Numbered from the stretch's first letter, positions 1-9,064 are shown. The stretch is DNA of 64,000 nt from Bhargavaea ginsengi (GCF_900109165.1 NZ_FNZF01000005.1:109480-173479), one strand, 5' to 3'. Notes: generated by a model not told the origin, from the sequence alone. Numbers and translations are program-made.

Positions 1-176
1 AACCGTTTGAGGCGTGCCTCTGCGTCCTTTACATCACTGATCGATAGGCCTGTCTCTCTCTCATGAACAGACCCGTATATCGGGTTTTCCCAAAACACTT
101 CCTCCGCCTTTGCAATTTCACCGATGACCGGATGTTCCCCTGTCCATTCGTCAACTGTCTTCCCTGCAATCTTCAT
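1..176 (-). CDS. dsdA: D-serine dehydratase, N-terminal fragment cut by window edge
   Basis: The first 58 codons of a minus-strand gene read into the window edge. The start is the ATG at 176 behind a purine-rich GGGGGA motif. The fragment begins MKIAGKTVDEW and contains EVFWENP and SDVKDAEARL. These match my memory of the N terminus of PLP-dependent D-serine ammonia-lyases, which convert D-serine to pyruvate and ammonia. The PLP lysine and the rest of the fold lie outside the window, so the call rests on this short region only. The gene is divergent from the MBL hydrolase, and the shared upstream region carries a FadR-like palindrome. Confidence 0.7.
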   Translation of the reverse strand, partial: MKIAGKTVDEWTGEHPVIGEIAKAEEVFWENPIYGSVHERETGLSISDVKDAEARLKR

Positions 177-252
177 CCTGAAAGTCCCCCTTTTACTCCT
201 ACTTCCTCTATTAAAGCAGGAATCCGTCAAACTTTCCCGAATCAATAAAAAA

Positions 253-270
253 TGAATGACTATTCATCAA
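253..270. promoter_or_regulatory. FadR-like operator upstream of MBL hydrolase
   Basis: The sequence TGAATGACTATTCATCAA matches the Bacillus FadR consensus TGAATGAMTANTCATTCA, recalled from the literature, at 16 of 18 positions. It includes the perfect inverted repeat ATGAAT-N4-ATTCAT at 252-267. It lies between the divergent dsdA and MBL genes and overlaps the upstream candidate ATG of the MBL gene. FadR represses fatty-acid degradation genes in Bacillus; regulation here is inference. Confidence 0.4.
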
Positions 271-288
271 AAAGGAGTCGTGATTAGT

Positions 289-1098
289 TTGCTCCAAACA
301 TATGAACATGACGGTGTGACCTGCCTCGAACTAACACACCCGATCATGGGGAAAGTCTTTTCCTTCCTCACCAATGGTATGCTGATCGACACGGGCCCGC
401 AGTCCCTTGAAGCCGATATTTTGCCCTATCTGCAGCAGGCACCGTTCGACCAGATTGTCCTGACGCATAGCCACGAAGACCATTCCGGAAATGTGCCGAC
501 GCTGCTTGAACACCGGGACGTACCCGTCTTTATCCATGAAAAAGGAATTGCCACATGTGCGCAAGACACCCCATATCCGGCATACCGCCAGGCGGTATGG
601 GGAAAGCGCAAGCCCTTCACGGCTCGGCCAGTTCCAAAAACGATCCGTTCCCGCACGCGTCAGTGGACGGTGATCGAAACGCCTGGACATGCAGAGGACC
701 ACATCAGCCTCTTTGATCCGCAGACAGGAACACTCTTCGCCGGCGACCTGTTCGTGGGGCCAAAGACGAAGGTGATCATGGCGGACGAATCGATTCCCGA
801 TCGGATGGATTCCATCAGCAGGCTGCTTGCACTCGACTTCGGGGCATTGTTCTGCTGCCATGCGGGCTATGTCGCTGATGGCCAAGAGAAACTTCAACAA
901 AAGCTGGACCATCTTGAGTACATCTATAGCGAGATTGAAATCCTCCACAAAAAAGGCCTTCCGGCTGAAGACATCCGGAAGGCGCTGTACCCGAAAGACT
1001 ATCCGATCATCAGCGTTTCGGGCGGAGAATGGGATTCGCTTCATATTGTGAATTCAGTCATTGCGGATATCGAGAAAAAGACGCCTCGACCGATTTGA
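289..1098 (+). CDS. MBL-fold metallo-hydrolase
   Basis: A metallo-beta-lactamase-fold hydrolase of about 269 residues. The binuclear metal motif LTHSHEDHSG (HxHxDH) lies near residues 59-67. Later ligands are the His in ETPGHAEDH, the Asp in FAGDLF and the His in CCHAGY. The specific substrate cannot be told from sequence; families include thioesterases, glyoxalases and lactonases. I chose the TTG at 289 because AAAGGAG at 271-277 sits 11 bases before it. An in-frame ATG at 256 would add 11 residues but lies inside the FadR-like palindrome and has no Shine-Dalgarno. If the FadR box is real, a role linked to fatty-acid metabolism would be plausible. Confidence 0.8.
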   Translation: MLQTYEHDGVTCLELTHPIMGKVFSFLTNGMLIDTGPQSLEADILPYLQQAPFDQIVLTHSHEDHSGNVPTLLEHRDVPVFIHEKGIATCAQDTPYPAYRQAVWGKRKPFTARPVPKTIRSRTRQWTVIETPGHAEDHISLFDPQTGTLFAGDLFVGPKTKVIMADESIPDRMDSISRLLALDFGALFCCHAGYVADGQEKLQQKLDHLEYIYSEIEILHKKGLPAEDIRKALYPKDYPIISVSGGEWDSLHIVNSVIADIEKKTPRPI

Positions 1099-1111
1099 GT
1101 CAGGGCGTCTT
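1075..1111 (-). terminator. Intrinsic terminator for grpB-family gene
   Basis: On the minus strand an AAGACGCC/GGCGTCTT stem is followed by a T run. It overlaps the 3' ends of the two convergent genes. Confidence 0.6.
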
Positions 1112-1633
1112 GGCGTTGCGGGCTTCCATCCACTTCTCCGCACTTTCCTGCAATTCCCGGATCAGCGGTGCTTTCCGCTCCTGGTAGAGCTTCACATCCT
1201 TCACACCTTCTTCAGCAATCCGCATCTTCAGGCTGCGGTACCGCTCCGCTTCAACCGGATGTTTCCTGAGATAGTCTCTGAATGCCAGATGGCGTTTTAC
1301 CTGGTCCGAGCCGTTGGCAAACATATGGACATGATGGGTGTGGACGTTCCCCTCTGCCCTGACAAAATAACGCCTTCCGGGTACCCCGTGCTCTCCCCTC
1401 GCCACAAATCCCTCAAGCTCCATCTGATGATTGAATGTCTCCAGTTCCCCAATGTCACGCACTTCCACAAGAATATCGATCACCGGCTTGGCGGCCATTC
1501 CCGGGATTGATGTGCTGCCGATGTGATGGATGTCCGTCAGATTCTCTCCCAGAATCTTTTTAAGCTTGCGGGCTGTTTCCTTAAACTCTGTTGCCCATTC
1601 TCTCCGGTATGCGACCATTTCGAGGTTCCGCAT
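1100..1633 (-). CDS. GrpB family protein
   Basis: A 177-residue member of the GrpB (UPF0157) family, which has a nucleotidyltransferase-like fold. The N-terminal motif HHIGSTSIPGMAAKP followed by IDILVEV carries the GS...DxD-like pattern of that fold. The function of the family is poorly defined; some members are fused to CoaE-like kinases, but this one is free-standing. The ATG at 1633 is preceded by GGAGG with 7-base spacing, so 13 upstream codons that remain open are not used. It is convergent with the MBL gene and shares its terminator region. No neighbour suggests a pathway. Confidence 0.85.
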   Translation of the reverse strand: MRNLEMVAYRREWATEFKETARKLKKILGENLTDIHHIGSTSIPGMAAKPVIDILVEVRDIGELETFNHQMELEGFVARGEHGVPGRRYFVRAEGNVHTHHVHMFANGSDQVKRHLAFRDYLRKHPVEAERYRSLKMRIAEEGVKDVKLYQERKAPLIRELQESAEKWMEARNAKTP

Positions 1634-1696
1634 GGCTGTTCCTCCTTCGACAAAAAACAAGGACGAAGACATGGTCTCCGCCCTTAAAACTGGACT

Positions 1697-2248
1697 CTAT
1701 TTCCACTCTCTTTTTAACAGCGAGAAAGAATAGTGGTCATAGTACTTTCCTTTATAAAAGTGCTTGTCTCTATAAATTCCTTCATTTTTAAAATTGAGGC
1801 CCGTCAATACATGGCATGACCTGCGGTTTTCCAAAGCAACAAACGCATTTATCCGGTTCAACTGCAGATTCCGGAAACCGCTCCCGATCGCTGCGGTCAG
1901 TGCCTCTTTCATGTATCCCTTGCCCCAATATTCCGGGTATAAGTCATAACCAATCTCAGCAATATGATTGGTCTTATCCCATAAATGAAAGCCGCAAGTT
2001 CCAACCCGTTCACCAGTATCTTTCTTTACCAGCACCCATCTGTTGTACCCGTTGATTTCGGGGTTGGAAAAGAATTTCACCAGCTCGGCCGCTTCTTCTC
2101 TACTTGTGAAATTCACTTCATCGTAAAGATACTCACAAACCTTCTCATCGCTGAAATGTTTGTATATAAAATCCGTATCTTCTTCCCTTATATTTCTTAA
2201 GATCAGCCTTTCCGTTTCTAGTTCCGGAAAAAGTAATGGCTTACTCAT
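1697..2248 (-). CDS. GNAT family N-acetyltransferase (RimJ/RimL type)
   Basis: A 183-residue acetyltransferase. The N terminus (ETERLILRNIREED) and the acetyl-CoA loop region with EIGYDLYPEYWGKGYMKEAL, where GKGYM corresponds to the Q/RxxGxG/A motif, are typical of the RimJ/RimL subgroup. NRINAFVALEN and the C-terminal GLNFKNEGIYRD follow the same family pattern. Members transfer acetyl groups to protein N termini or small amines; the substrate here is unknown. The start follows GGGAGATGAACA. It lies 43 bases downstream of yerC on the same strand but is probably not part of the conserved yerABC unit. Confidence 0.88.
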   Translation of the reverse strand: MSKPLLFPELETERLILRNIREEDTDFIYKHFSDEKVCEYLYDEVNFTSREEAAELVKFFSNPEINGYNRWVLVKKDTGERVGTCGFHLWDKTNHIAEIGYDLYPEYWGKGYMKEALTAAIGSGFRNLQLNRINAFVALENRRSCHVLTGLNFKNEGIYRDKHFYKGKYYDHYSFSLLKREWK

Positions 2249-2291
2249 TGTTCATCTCCCAATGTGCAGAGTCGGAGCGTGGGCGTACCTG

Positions 2292-2606
2292 TCACGCCTT
2301 CTCCTCTTCTTTATCCTCTTCCTCCATGCGTGCCAGAATCTCAACGTAGCCGCCGGAGCCATAATCAAAGCAGCGGCGGACACGCGAGATGGTGGCAGTG
2401 GAAGCGCCGGTTTCGTTTTTGATGTTTTCGTATGTGTAGCCCATCTTCAGCATCCGCGCCACGTTCAGCCGCTGCGAGAGCGACTGGACCTCACTGATCG
2501 TCGCGAGGTCATCGAAGAAGCGGTAGCATTCATCCAGATCGCGCAGTTCGAGAATCGCCTCGAACAGGGCATCCGTCTGCGGGCCGCGCAGTTTTTCGAG
2601 TGCCAT
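2292..2606 (-). CDS. yerC: YerC/YecD family TrpR-like DNA-binding protein
   Basis: A 104-residue protein of the TrpR-related YerC/YecD family. A helix-turn-helix spans roughly residues 35-80, with RLNVARMLKMGYTYENI and TGASTATISRVRRC as the recognition region. The C terminus is acidic. Targets in Bacillus are not established to my knowledge. The ATG at 2606 has AGGAGG upstream; the longer open frame reaching 2765 runs into yerB and is not used. It is the last gene of a yerA-yerB-yerC unit, 32 bases after yerB, the same order as in Bacillus subtilis next to the purine operon. Confidence 0.9.
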   Translation of the reverse strand: MALEKLRGPQTDALFEAILELRDLDECYRFFDDLATISEVQSLSQRLNVARMLKMGYTYENIKNETGASTATISRVRRCFDYGSGGYVEILARMEEEDKEEEKA

Positions 2607-2638
2607 GGTCGGCACCTCCTTTATTTCTACTGTATTGG

Positions 2639-3676
2639 TTACGGCGTATAGATGACATGTGAAGCAGGTGATTCCGGTACGAAATGGACCCAGGTCTTGC
2701 CCGGGGCCAGCGGGAACGGCTCTGTCCCGTCCATGACGGCCGGAATCCCGTCGCGGCTTTCCCACTGGTTTTCATAGACCTTGCCGTCCCTGAAGACGAG
2801 CGCTGTGCCGCCCGCTCCGAAATCGAGGGCTCGCCGTCCCTGGCCGTCGACGATGCGGTGCGGGACCTGGAGCACCAGGATGTTCGACAGGCGGACCGCC
2901 TCGCCGTCATCTAAATCCTCCGTCTCCGCTCCGCCCGACTCCCGGGAATACAAAGATTCTGCCGGATCGAATGCATAGCGGCTCGTGAAAGCGGCATCTC
3001 CCCCGTAGCTAACTTCCGCCACCCCGGCCGGTTCTCCGCCGGGCTGTGGTGTTGCATCGAACGCCCAATCCGGCGGGTCAGGCCGGTCCATCCGGAAGCC
3101 GCTGTCCTTCGCGCCCTCCATCACTGCGTCGCCGGTAATGTATGAGTTGTGGGGCGCAACACGGTCGGCCGAGCGCATGAACAGCGTGCCGTCATACCGC
3201 ATGCCATTCAGATGATCGACAACGCCCGTCCCGAGAAGAGCTTCCGCATCCGGGCTATAGCCGTGTGCCAAATACAGCGCATCGTGGGCCGCGGCAAGTT
3301 CCACGAAATAATCGCGGGCACTCCTCACGGGACCGATCGACTCCGGAAGCTCAGACTGGTAAAGCGCCAGGAGACGTGTGATGTCCCCCTCTGCCAGCAT
3401 CTCATAGACGACGTCCGCTTCCGAAAGGCCCGATTGCGGCCGGGCCTTCGGGTGGTTATTGATCGTCGCGATCACCGGTCTCATGTCCGGGGAATCTTCA
3501 GATTCCAGACCGGTGAACGGTGCGGTATACGTGATTTCCGCAATCGCCTCATCCGGCTTTTCTTCGTTTTCGGTTACCGGAACATCCCGGTCATCATGTT
3601 CTTCAGCCGTACTTTCCGCACAGCCTGCAAGCAGGACCGCGACGGCTGCCGCCGCGATCCAGTTCCTTCTTTTCAA
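2639..3676 (-). CDS. yerB: YerB family lipoprotein, DUF3048
   Basis: A 345-residue predicted lipoprotein. The N terminus MKRRNW plus a hydrophobic core ends in the lipobox LLAGC (Cys19), followed by an acidic linker to about residue 45. The DUF3048 region follows, with RPVIATINNHPKARPQSGL and YEMLAEGDITRLLALYQS, then the C-terminal domain with ALVFRDGKVYENQWE and KTWVHFVP. The start is a TTG behind GGGGGA. Function is unknown; an extracytoplasmic location is expected from the lipobox. It sits between yerA and yerC, with 53- and 32-base gaps, consistent with one operon. Confidence 0.9.
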   Translation of the reverse strand: MKRRNWIAAAAVAVLLAGCAESTAEEHDDRDVPVTENEEKPDEAIAEITYTAPFTGLESEDSPDMRPVIATINNHPKARPQSGLSEADVVYEMLAEGDITRLLALYQSELPESIGPVRSARDYFVELAAAHDALYLAHGYSPDAEALLGTGVVDHLNGMRYDGTLFMRSADRVAPHNSYITGDAVMEGAKDSGFRMDRPDPPDWAFDATPQPGGEPAGVAEVSYGGDAAFTSRYAFDPAESLYSRESGGAETEDLDDGEAVRLSNILVLQVPHRIVDGQGRRALDFGAGGTALVFRDGKVYENQWESRDGIPAVMDGTEPFPLAPGKTWVHFVPESPASHVIYTP

Positions 3677-3729
3677 ATCATTTCCCCCTATACATGTACA
3701 CTCTCATCCATGTATATGCCGGCCTTGTC

Positions 3730-5460
3730 CTATCGCATGAGTGCGGGGAACATCACTTTGCCGTTCATGACATCGTAAATCCCTTTTTGGGTGATGCGCA
3801 CATATGGAAGATGAGTCGCTTGGAGGAACAGCAGCGTGTAGACGGCATCACCGTGCTTATAGCCGCGCACTTTCAGTTCCTCTTTCATCTTTTTCTCTTC
3901 GCTGATCAGCTGTTCCATCGGTGCATTGGACAAAATGCCGCCAAGCGGGAGAGGCAGCTCCGCGACGACTTTGCCGTTTTCCGTGAGCGCCATTCCGCCG
4001 CCGATTTCCTTCAGACGGTCGAACGCCAGCTTCATGTCGGCCATGTTCTTGCCGATCATGATGATGTCGCCTGTGTTCGAATAGGACGAAGCGAAGCCCA
4101 GGACATTGTCCGCAAAGCCTTTGATAAGGGTGTTCACCCGCCAGTTCCCTTCACGGTCAATCAGGATAAGGAAACTCTGGTCCTGGCCGGAAGGCAGCTT
4201 CTGATCGGATGGGTCAACGTCCACGCTGTACGGCTTCGTGATGACATCATTCACCATCTCGACCCCGAACGGGAACGAGAATTGGAAGTCGTTTTCATCC
4301 AGCTCGTACGGCGGGTTGTAAGGCTCAATCCACGACCAGTCGATTTCCGGGAATTCATAGGCGTCTTCTCCGTCCCGTTTAAGCCAGACACCTTTGGACA
4401 GGACATCCGTCGGAACCGGATTGTCCGGGCTTTCGAGGAAGTTAAGATCGGCATAGCGGCCCGTCGCGATCAGGCCGTGCAGGTTTTCCATGTCGTAGTA
4501 GCGCGCGATATTGTAAGTTGCCATCGCGTATGCGTCTTCCGTTTTCACGCCGGCATCCAGCGCGGCACGGATGCACTTGTCCATCACACCATCTTCATGG
4601 AAAGAAGGCGTCGAGCCGTCTGTCGTCATCATGAGGTGATCGAAGATGTCGAGGTCCTTCTCGAGGATCCCTTTCAGCATCTCCGGAAGGTCAGGACGGA
4701 TCGAAGAATAGCGGAGCGTTACTGCGTATCCCTGGAGGATGCGCCTTTCCACTTCTTCTGCCGTCATCGCTTCATGGTCGCCATTCGCCCCGAGCAGGCG
4801 AAGCCGAGCGAGCGTACGCTCGGAAGCACCCGGAAGATGAGCCTCGATTTTCATACCGGCCTGCTTGGCGTTCTGGATCCAGTAAAGCATCTGATCATCA
4901 CCCGCAAGAAGCTTCGGCCACGCGGTAAGTTCGCCGCCCATAATGACGTCCGGACGCGCAATCCATTCGCCGACCGACTGCGTTGTGTACAGTTCCTCTT
5001 CGCGGTCCATCTGCGTCTGCGAGTCGAACCGGGACCACCAGTAAAATGAAAACGGCAATTCCTTTAACTGATCGAGAATTGCAAACGCTTTCCAATTCTC
5101 CATCGTCAAGAACAGCACGCTGTTGTCTGAGATGAAGGTCGTCGTTCCCCGACGGGATGCATAATCCGCGAAAGAGAGGGGATTATATAGTTGGTATGGA
5201 TGCACATGCGGCTCGATATAGCCCGGCACGATCACTTTGCCGGAGGCATCGACAACTTCTGTGCCTTCCGTGTTTTTCGGCATGTCCGTGCCCGCATATA
5301 CGATCCGGTCACCGGAGATCCAAATATTTCCCGAGATCCATTTTTTCAGGATTCCGTGCAGGTATGTAGCATTCGTAATGAGGAGATCCGGCGCACGTCT
5401 GCCGTCGATGACTGCAGTGTGGTTACGGAGCTCTCTGATTTTCCATGGTGCGTGAGCCAT
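3730..5460 (-). CDS. yerA: Adenine deaminase family amidohydrolase (YerA)
   Basis: A 576-residue amidohydrolase of the adenine deaminase (Ade) family, which deaminates adenine to hypoxanthine. The metal-binding HxH is in PGYIEPHVHPYQ near residue 86, where classical Ade proteins usually have a DGHVHIES-type motif. GMKIEAHLPG and TTDGSTPSFHEDG supply further likely active-site residues. The C-terminal Ade domain contains DREGNWRVNTLIKGF and MALTENGKVVAELPLPLGG. The altered HxH context places it with YerA rather than with proven adenine deaminases, so the substrate is uncertain. Its place beside the purine operon supports a nucleobase substrate. The ATG at 5460 follows a GGGGGC purine tract. 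It is the first gene of yerABC. Confidence 0.85.
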   Translation of the reverse strand: MAHAPWKIRELRNHTAVIDGRRAPDLLITNATYLHGILKKWISGNIWISGDRIVYAGTDMPKNTEGTEVVDASGKVIVPGYIEPHVHPYQLYNPLSFADYASRRGTTTFISDNSVLFLTMENWKAFAILDQLKELPFSFYWWSRFDSQTQMDREEELYTTQSVGEWIARPDVIMGGELTAWPKLLAGDDQMLYWIQNAKQAGMKIEAHLPGASERTLARLRLLGANGDHEAMTAEEVERRILQGYAVTLRYSSIRPDLPEMLKGILEKDLDIFDHLMMTTDGSTPSFHEDGVMDKCIRAALDAGVKTEDAYAMATYNIARYYDMENLHGLIATGRYADLNFLESPDNPVPTDVLSKGVWLKRDGEDAYEFPEIDWSWIEPYNPPYELDENDFQFSFPFGVEMVNDVITKPYSVDVDPSDQKLPSGQDQSFLILIDREGNWRVNTLIKGFADNVLGFASSYSNTGDIIMIGKNMADMKLAFDRLKEIGGGMALTENGKVVAELPLPLGGILSNAPMEQLISEEKKMKEELKVRGYKHGDAVYTLLFLQATHLPYVRITQKGIYDVMNGKVMFPALMR

Positions 5461-5565
5461 CGTCGCTGCCCCCTGACTTATCTATCTGTTACTTCATCTT
5501 ATCACAGTGTGAAAGTGAAAAAAAGACACGCGGCCGAAACCGTGTGTTCGGAAGGAGAATTCAAT

Positions 5566-6015
5566 ATGAAACCAACTGACCAAACGATCAACGTCGGAAC
5601 GAAAAGCGCCTATCTCCGCATCAGCTCCGGCCTGGCAATGCTTGCATGGGGAACTTCCCGCATGGTCCGGGACCCGCAGAGCATGGCCGGCCCGATTCTT
5701 GTTTTGTCCGGCGCCTGCAAGACGGCCGAAGGCATCGCCCGCTACTGCCCGATGAAGGAAATGATGAATGGCGGCATGGATGCCATGCTTAAGCCGGAAG
5801 TAAGCGGCGGCACGCTGCCCGTATCTGTATCGGAAAGCGGGCAAAGCTCCGGGAATTCCGGCGATGAAGGCGAGAAAATCCAGGCATTCACGTACGGCGG
5901 CTTTGACGGAGCCGGCTCGGAACAGAACATCCCGTCCGGCCAGGATGAATCCGCTTACAAAAATAGCGGTGAATCCAGTCAGAATCAGAAAAAAGATCCG
6001 ATGCAATCCATCTGA
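5566..6015 (+). CDS. YgaP-like DUF2892 protein with hydrophilic C-terminal tail
   Basis: A 149-residue protein. Residues 10-65 match the DUF2892/YgaP-like membrane domain, with YLRISSGLAMLAWG, ILVLSGACKTAEGI and ARYCPMKEMM. The rest (about 70-149) is Gly/Ser/Glu/Gln-rich and probably disordered. The cysteine in RYCP is characteristic of the family; no rhodanese domain is present. The start at 5566 follows GGAAGGAG. The upstream in-frame extension to 5191 overlaps yerA on the other strand and is rejected. It is the only plus-strand gene between yerA and purD. Confidence 0.8.
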   Translation: MKPTDQTINVGTKSAYLRISSGLAMLAWGTSRMVRDPQSMAGPILVLSGACKTAEGIARYCPMKEMMNGGMDAMLKPEVSGGTLPVSVSESGQSSGNSGDEGEKIQAFTYGGFDGAGSEQNIPSGQDESAYKNSGESSQNQKKDPMQSI

Positions 6016-6112
6016 CGCCCTGGACCCTGTCTGCTTTTTTCTGCTCCCCCGTTAGACCTATTCTATCGTATTTTTCAGAATGTTGTAAGTGGAGAAATTA
6101 ATAATTCCGCAT

Positions 6113-6143
6113 AAATACAAAGGCCGCCCCAGCACGGGACGGC
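6113..6143 (-). terminator. Terminator of the purine operon after purD
   Basis: A minus-strand stem GCCGTCCC-GTGCT-GGGGCGGC is followed by CTTTGTATTT. It lies just past the purD stop and ends the pur transcript. Confidence 0.75.
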
Positions 6144-6150
6144 TTCTTTG

Positions 6151-7410
6151 TTATTGCATCGCGCGTCTGCCGATGTCGGAGCGGTAGAAGAATCCGTTCC
6201 ATTCGATCGAGTCGAGCGCGGCATATGCTTTTTCACTTGCTTCCCGGAGCGTTTCGCCTTCTGCGGAAACGAGGATTACACGGCCGCCGTTTCCTGCGAA
6301 ACGGTCGCCTTTCGCTTTTGTGCCTGCGTGGAAGACATCGAGACCTTCCCCTTCGATCTGCTCGAGATCCGGCAGCATATTCCCCTTTTGGACATCCCCC
6401 GGATATCCGTCTGCGGCGATGACGACACCAAGGCGGGCGCCTCCTTCCCATACGGGTTCTGCAGGATTGCCATCAAGCAGGCCGACCAGGAATTCCGCAA
6501 GATCGGATTTCAGCTGCGGCAGGACAACCTGGGTTTCCGGGTCGCCGAACCGGGCATTGAATTCGATCGTCTTCGGGCCGTCTTCGGTCAGGATCAGGCC
6601 GGCATACAAAATTCCGGTGAACGGCGTGCCTTCCGAATCCATCGCACGGACAGTCGCTTCAACGATCTGTTCATGTGCGAGCCGGATTGCTTCATCCGGC
6701 AGATGAGGAACGGGGGAATACGCACCCATTCCGCCCGTGTTCGGGCCTTCATCGTTGTCGAATGCGCGCTTATGATCCTGTGAGATCGGCATCGGGAAGA
6801 TTTTGCCGCCGTGAACAAAGGACATGTAGCTGAACTCTTCCCCGTCAAGAAATTCCTCGATGACGACACGGGCGGACGAATCGCCGAACTTCCTTGCGCC
6901 GATCATATCGTCAACCGCTTCGAGCGCTTCATCGAGAGTCATCGCGACGACGACACCTTTGCCAGCGGCAAGCCCGTCCGCCTTGATAACGATCGGTGCG
7001 CCATGTTCACGGATGTAAGCCTTGGCCTCTTCCGCATCGGTGAAGGTCTCGTACTTGGCGGTCGGGATGTTGTATTTCTTCATGAGTTCCTTGGCAAACG
7101 CCTTGGAACCCTCCAGCTGGGCAGCGGCTTTGTCCGGTCCGAAGACGCGGAGACCTGCCTGACGGAAATGGTCAACAATACCGCCGGCAAGCGGCTGTTC
7201 CGGTCCGACGAAAGTAAGAGCGATGTCCTTTGCTTTAGCGAACTCGGCAAGTTTTTCGAATTCCATAACGCCAAGGGGGACGACCTCAGCGTTATCCCGC
7301 ATGCCGTCATTGCCCGGTGCGACATAGACTTTGCCGACTGAAGGGGATTTAGCGAACTGGCGGACAAGCGCGTGCTCGCGTCCGCCGCTTCCGATGACGA
7401 GTACATCCAT
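6151..7410 (-). CDS. purD: Phosphoribosylamine-glycine ligase
   Basis: A 419-residue GAR synthetase, step 2 of purine synthesis: ATP-dependent ligation of phosphoribosylamine and glycine. The N-terminal domain starts MDVLVIGSGGREHAL. The ATP-grasp domain contains KADGLAAGKGV and ARVVIEEFLDGEE, and the metal-binding region contains EFNARFGDPETQ. Length fits the family. AAGGAG lies 10 bases before the ATG at 7410. It is the last gene of the operon, separated from purH by 118 bases that carry a perfect 13-bp hairpin, so its expression may differ from that of the upstream genes. Confidence 0.97.
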   Translation of the reverse strand: MDVLVIGSGGREHALVRQFAKSPSVGKVYVAPGNDGMRDNAEVVPLGVMEFEKLAEFAKAKDIALTFVGPEQPLAGGIVDHFRQAGLRVFGPDKAAAQLEGSKAFAKELMKKYNIPTAKYETFTDAEEAKAYIREHGAPIVIKADGLAAGKGVVVAMTLDEALEAVDDMIGARKFGDSSARVVIEEFLDGEEFSYMSFVHGGKIFPMPISQDHKRAFDNDEGPNTGGMGAYSPVPHLPDEAIRLAHEQIVEATVRAMDSEGTPFTGILYAGLILTEDGPKTIEFNARFGDPETQVVLPQLKSDLAEFLVGLLDGNPAEPVWEGGARLGVVIAADGYPGDVQKGNMLPDLEQIEGEGLDVFHAGTKAKGDRFAGNGGRVILVSAEGETLREASEKAYAALDSIEWNGFFYRSDIGRRAMQ

Positions 7411-7428
7411 TGGGGGGTCACTCCTTAT

Positions 7429-7461
7429 GAAAACAACCTGCTCATCCGGCAGGTTGTTTTC
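7429..7461 (-). terminator. Perfect 13-bp hairpin between purH and purD
   Basis: The stem GAAAACAACCTGC with a 7-base loop pairs perfectly; on the minus strand it ends in TTGTTTTC. It may be a weak intra-operon terminator or an mRNA-processing or stability element. It lies 18 bases upstream of the purD start. Confidence 0.5.
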
Positions 7462-7528
7462 TTTGATGGTGGTGGTGATGGTGTTTGCTTAACGTTCAAG
7501 ACAGTTTTTCTAACATTCACCCGCGCGA

Positions 7529-9064
7529 TCAGTGCTTAAAATGGCGGATGCCGGTGAACACCATCGCGATGCCGTATTCGTCGGCCTTCTTGATGGAGTC
7601 TTCGTCCTTCTTGGAACCGCCCGGCTGGATGATCGCCGTAATGCCGGCTTTGGCAGCCGCTTCGACAGTATCGTCCATCGGGAAGAAGGCATCCGATGCG
7701 AGGCCTGCGCCTTTTGCGCGGTCGCCTGCCTGCTCAAGTGCGATCTTCGCCGCACCGACACGGTTCATCTGGCCTGCACCGACGCCGAGTGTGCGGTTGG
7801 CGTCCGATACGACGATGGCGTTTGACTTCACGTGCTTGACGACTTTCCAGCCAAGTTTCAGCGCTTCCCATTCTTCTTCCGTCGGTTCGCGCTTCGTCGC
7901 AACTTTAATCTCCGCATCATCCAGAGAAGCGATGTCCGGGTTCTGCCTGAGGAGGCCGCCTTCGACGGAGACAGTTGCCCACTCGTCGCGCTTGCCATCC
8001 GCTCCGTCCAGTTTCAGGAGGCGGATATTTTTCTTTTGTGTAAGGATCTCGAACGCTTCGTCGGTGTAACCCGGCGCGATGATGATCTCAAGGAAGATGC
8101 CGGCCAGCTGCTCGGCCGTTGCCGCATCGACTTCGCGGTTAAGGGCGATGATTCCGCCGAAGATCGAGACAGGGTCAGCATCGTATGCTGCCTTGAACGC
8201 CTCGGAGAGCGTTGCCGCCGTTCCGACTCCGCAAGGGTTCATGTGCTTGACCGCTACGGCTGCCGGGTCGCTGAATTCACGGACGATGCCGATTGCGGCA
8301 TTGGCGTCCTGGATGTTGTTGTAGGAAAGTTCCTTCCCGTGAAGCTGCTCCGCGCGGGCGATCGAGAACTCCCCGCCGAGCGGTCGGCTGTAGAAGGCTG
8401 CCTTCTGGTGCGGGTTCTCACCATAGCGGAGCGGTTGCTTGAGCTCGTACGTCGTTGTGACGCTTTCCGGGAATTCCTCTCCTGCGAGATCAGTGAGGTA
8501 GCCGGAAATGAGTGCATCATAAGCTGCCGTGTGCCGGAACACTTTTGCAGCAAGGCGGCGGCGGGTTTCAAGTGTGGTCGCGCCGTCATTCTTCAGCTCT
8601 TCGAGAACCGCCGGATAATCCGCCGAGTCGACGAGCACTGTGAGATACGCATGGTTCTTCGCAGATGCGCGCAGCATCGTCGGGCCGCCGATATCGATGT
8701 TTTCGATGGCGTCTTCGACTGTCACGTCCGGCTTCGAGATCGTCGACTTAAACGGATACAGGTTCACGCAGACGATGTCGATCGGAAGGATGCCGTGCTC
8801 CTCCAGTTCGGCCTGGTGGGCCGGGTCATCATGCTTGGCGAGCAGGCCGCCATGGATATACGGATGGAGCGTCTTGACGCGTCCCCCGAGGATTTCCGGG
8901 AAGCCGGTCACGTCACCGACTGCGGTGACGGCAACGCCGTTTTCCTTCAGATGATTCATCGTCCCGCCGGTCGACAGGATCTCATAGCCGAGCCCTTCAA
9001 GTTCCTTTGCGAACTCGAGGACGCCGGATTTGTCCGATACGCTGAGCAGTGCTCGTTTTTTCAC
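7529..9064 (-). CDS. purH: Bifunctional AICAR transformylase/IMP cyclohydrolase
   Basis: A 511-residue enzyme catalysing the last two steps of IMP synthesis. The N-terminal MGS-like cyclohydrolase domain begins [18 protein letters not shown] and has [10 protein letters not shown]. The transformylase domain contains [19 protein letters not shown] and [12 protein letters not shown], the last including the catalytic Lys-His pair. The start is the GTG at 9064, 7 bases behind AGGAGG. The frame stays open for 65 more codons because it runs through a 21-bp repeat array; those codons are not credible coding. It is downstream of purN across a 201-base gap. Confidence 0.96.
   Translation of the reverse strand: MKKRALLSVSDKSGVLEFAKELEGLGYEILSTGGTMNHLKENGVAVTAVGDVTGFPEILGGRVKTLHPYIHGGLLAKHDDPAHQAELEEHGILPIDIVCVNLYPFKSTISKPDVTVEDAIENIDIGGPTMLRASAKNHAYLTVLVDSADYPAVLEELKNDGATTLETRRRLAAKVFRHTAAYDALISGYLTDLAGEEFPESVTTTYELKQPLRYGENPHQKAAFYSRPLGGEFSIARAEQLHGKELSYNNIQDANAAIGIVREFSDPAAVAVKHMNPCGVGTAATLSEAFKAAYDADPVSIFGGIIALNREVDAATAEQLAGIFLEIIIAPGYTDEAFEILTQKKNIRLLKLDGADGKRDEWATVSVEGGLLRQNPDIASLDDAEIKVATKREPTEEEWEALKLGWKVVKHVKSNAIVVSDANRTLGVGAGQMNRVGAAKIALEQAGDRAKGAGLASDAFFPMDDTVEAAAKAGITAIIQPGGSKKDEDSIKKADEYGIAMVFTGIRHFKH

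Noticed and set aside
63..248. Plus-strand frame over the dsdA fragment
   Set aside because: It has no ribosome binding site and lies antisense to a clear D-serine dehydratase N terminus.
3694..5049. 451-codon plus-strand frame antisense to yerA
   Set aside because: High-GC shadow frame; the minus strand encodes a recognisable amidohydrolase. Similar long antisense frames over purH, purF, purL, purK and guaA were rejected for the same reason.
5191..5565. Extended start of the DUF2892 protein
   Set aside because: The extension is antisense to the yerA N terminus; GGAAGGAG marks the start at 5566.
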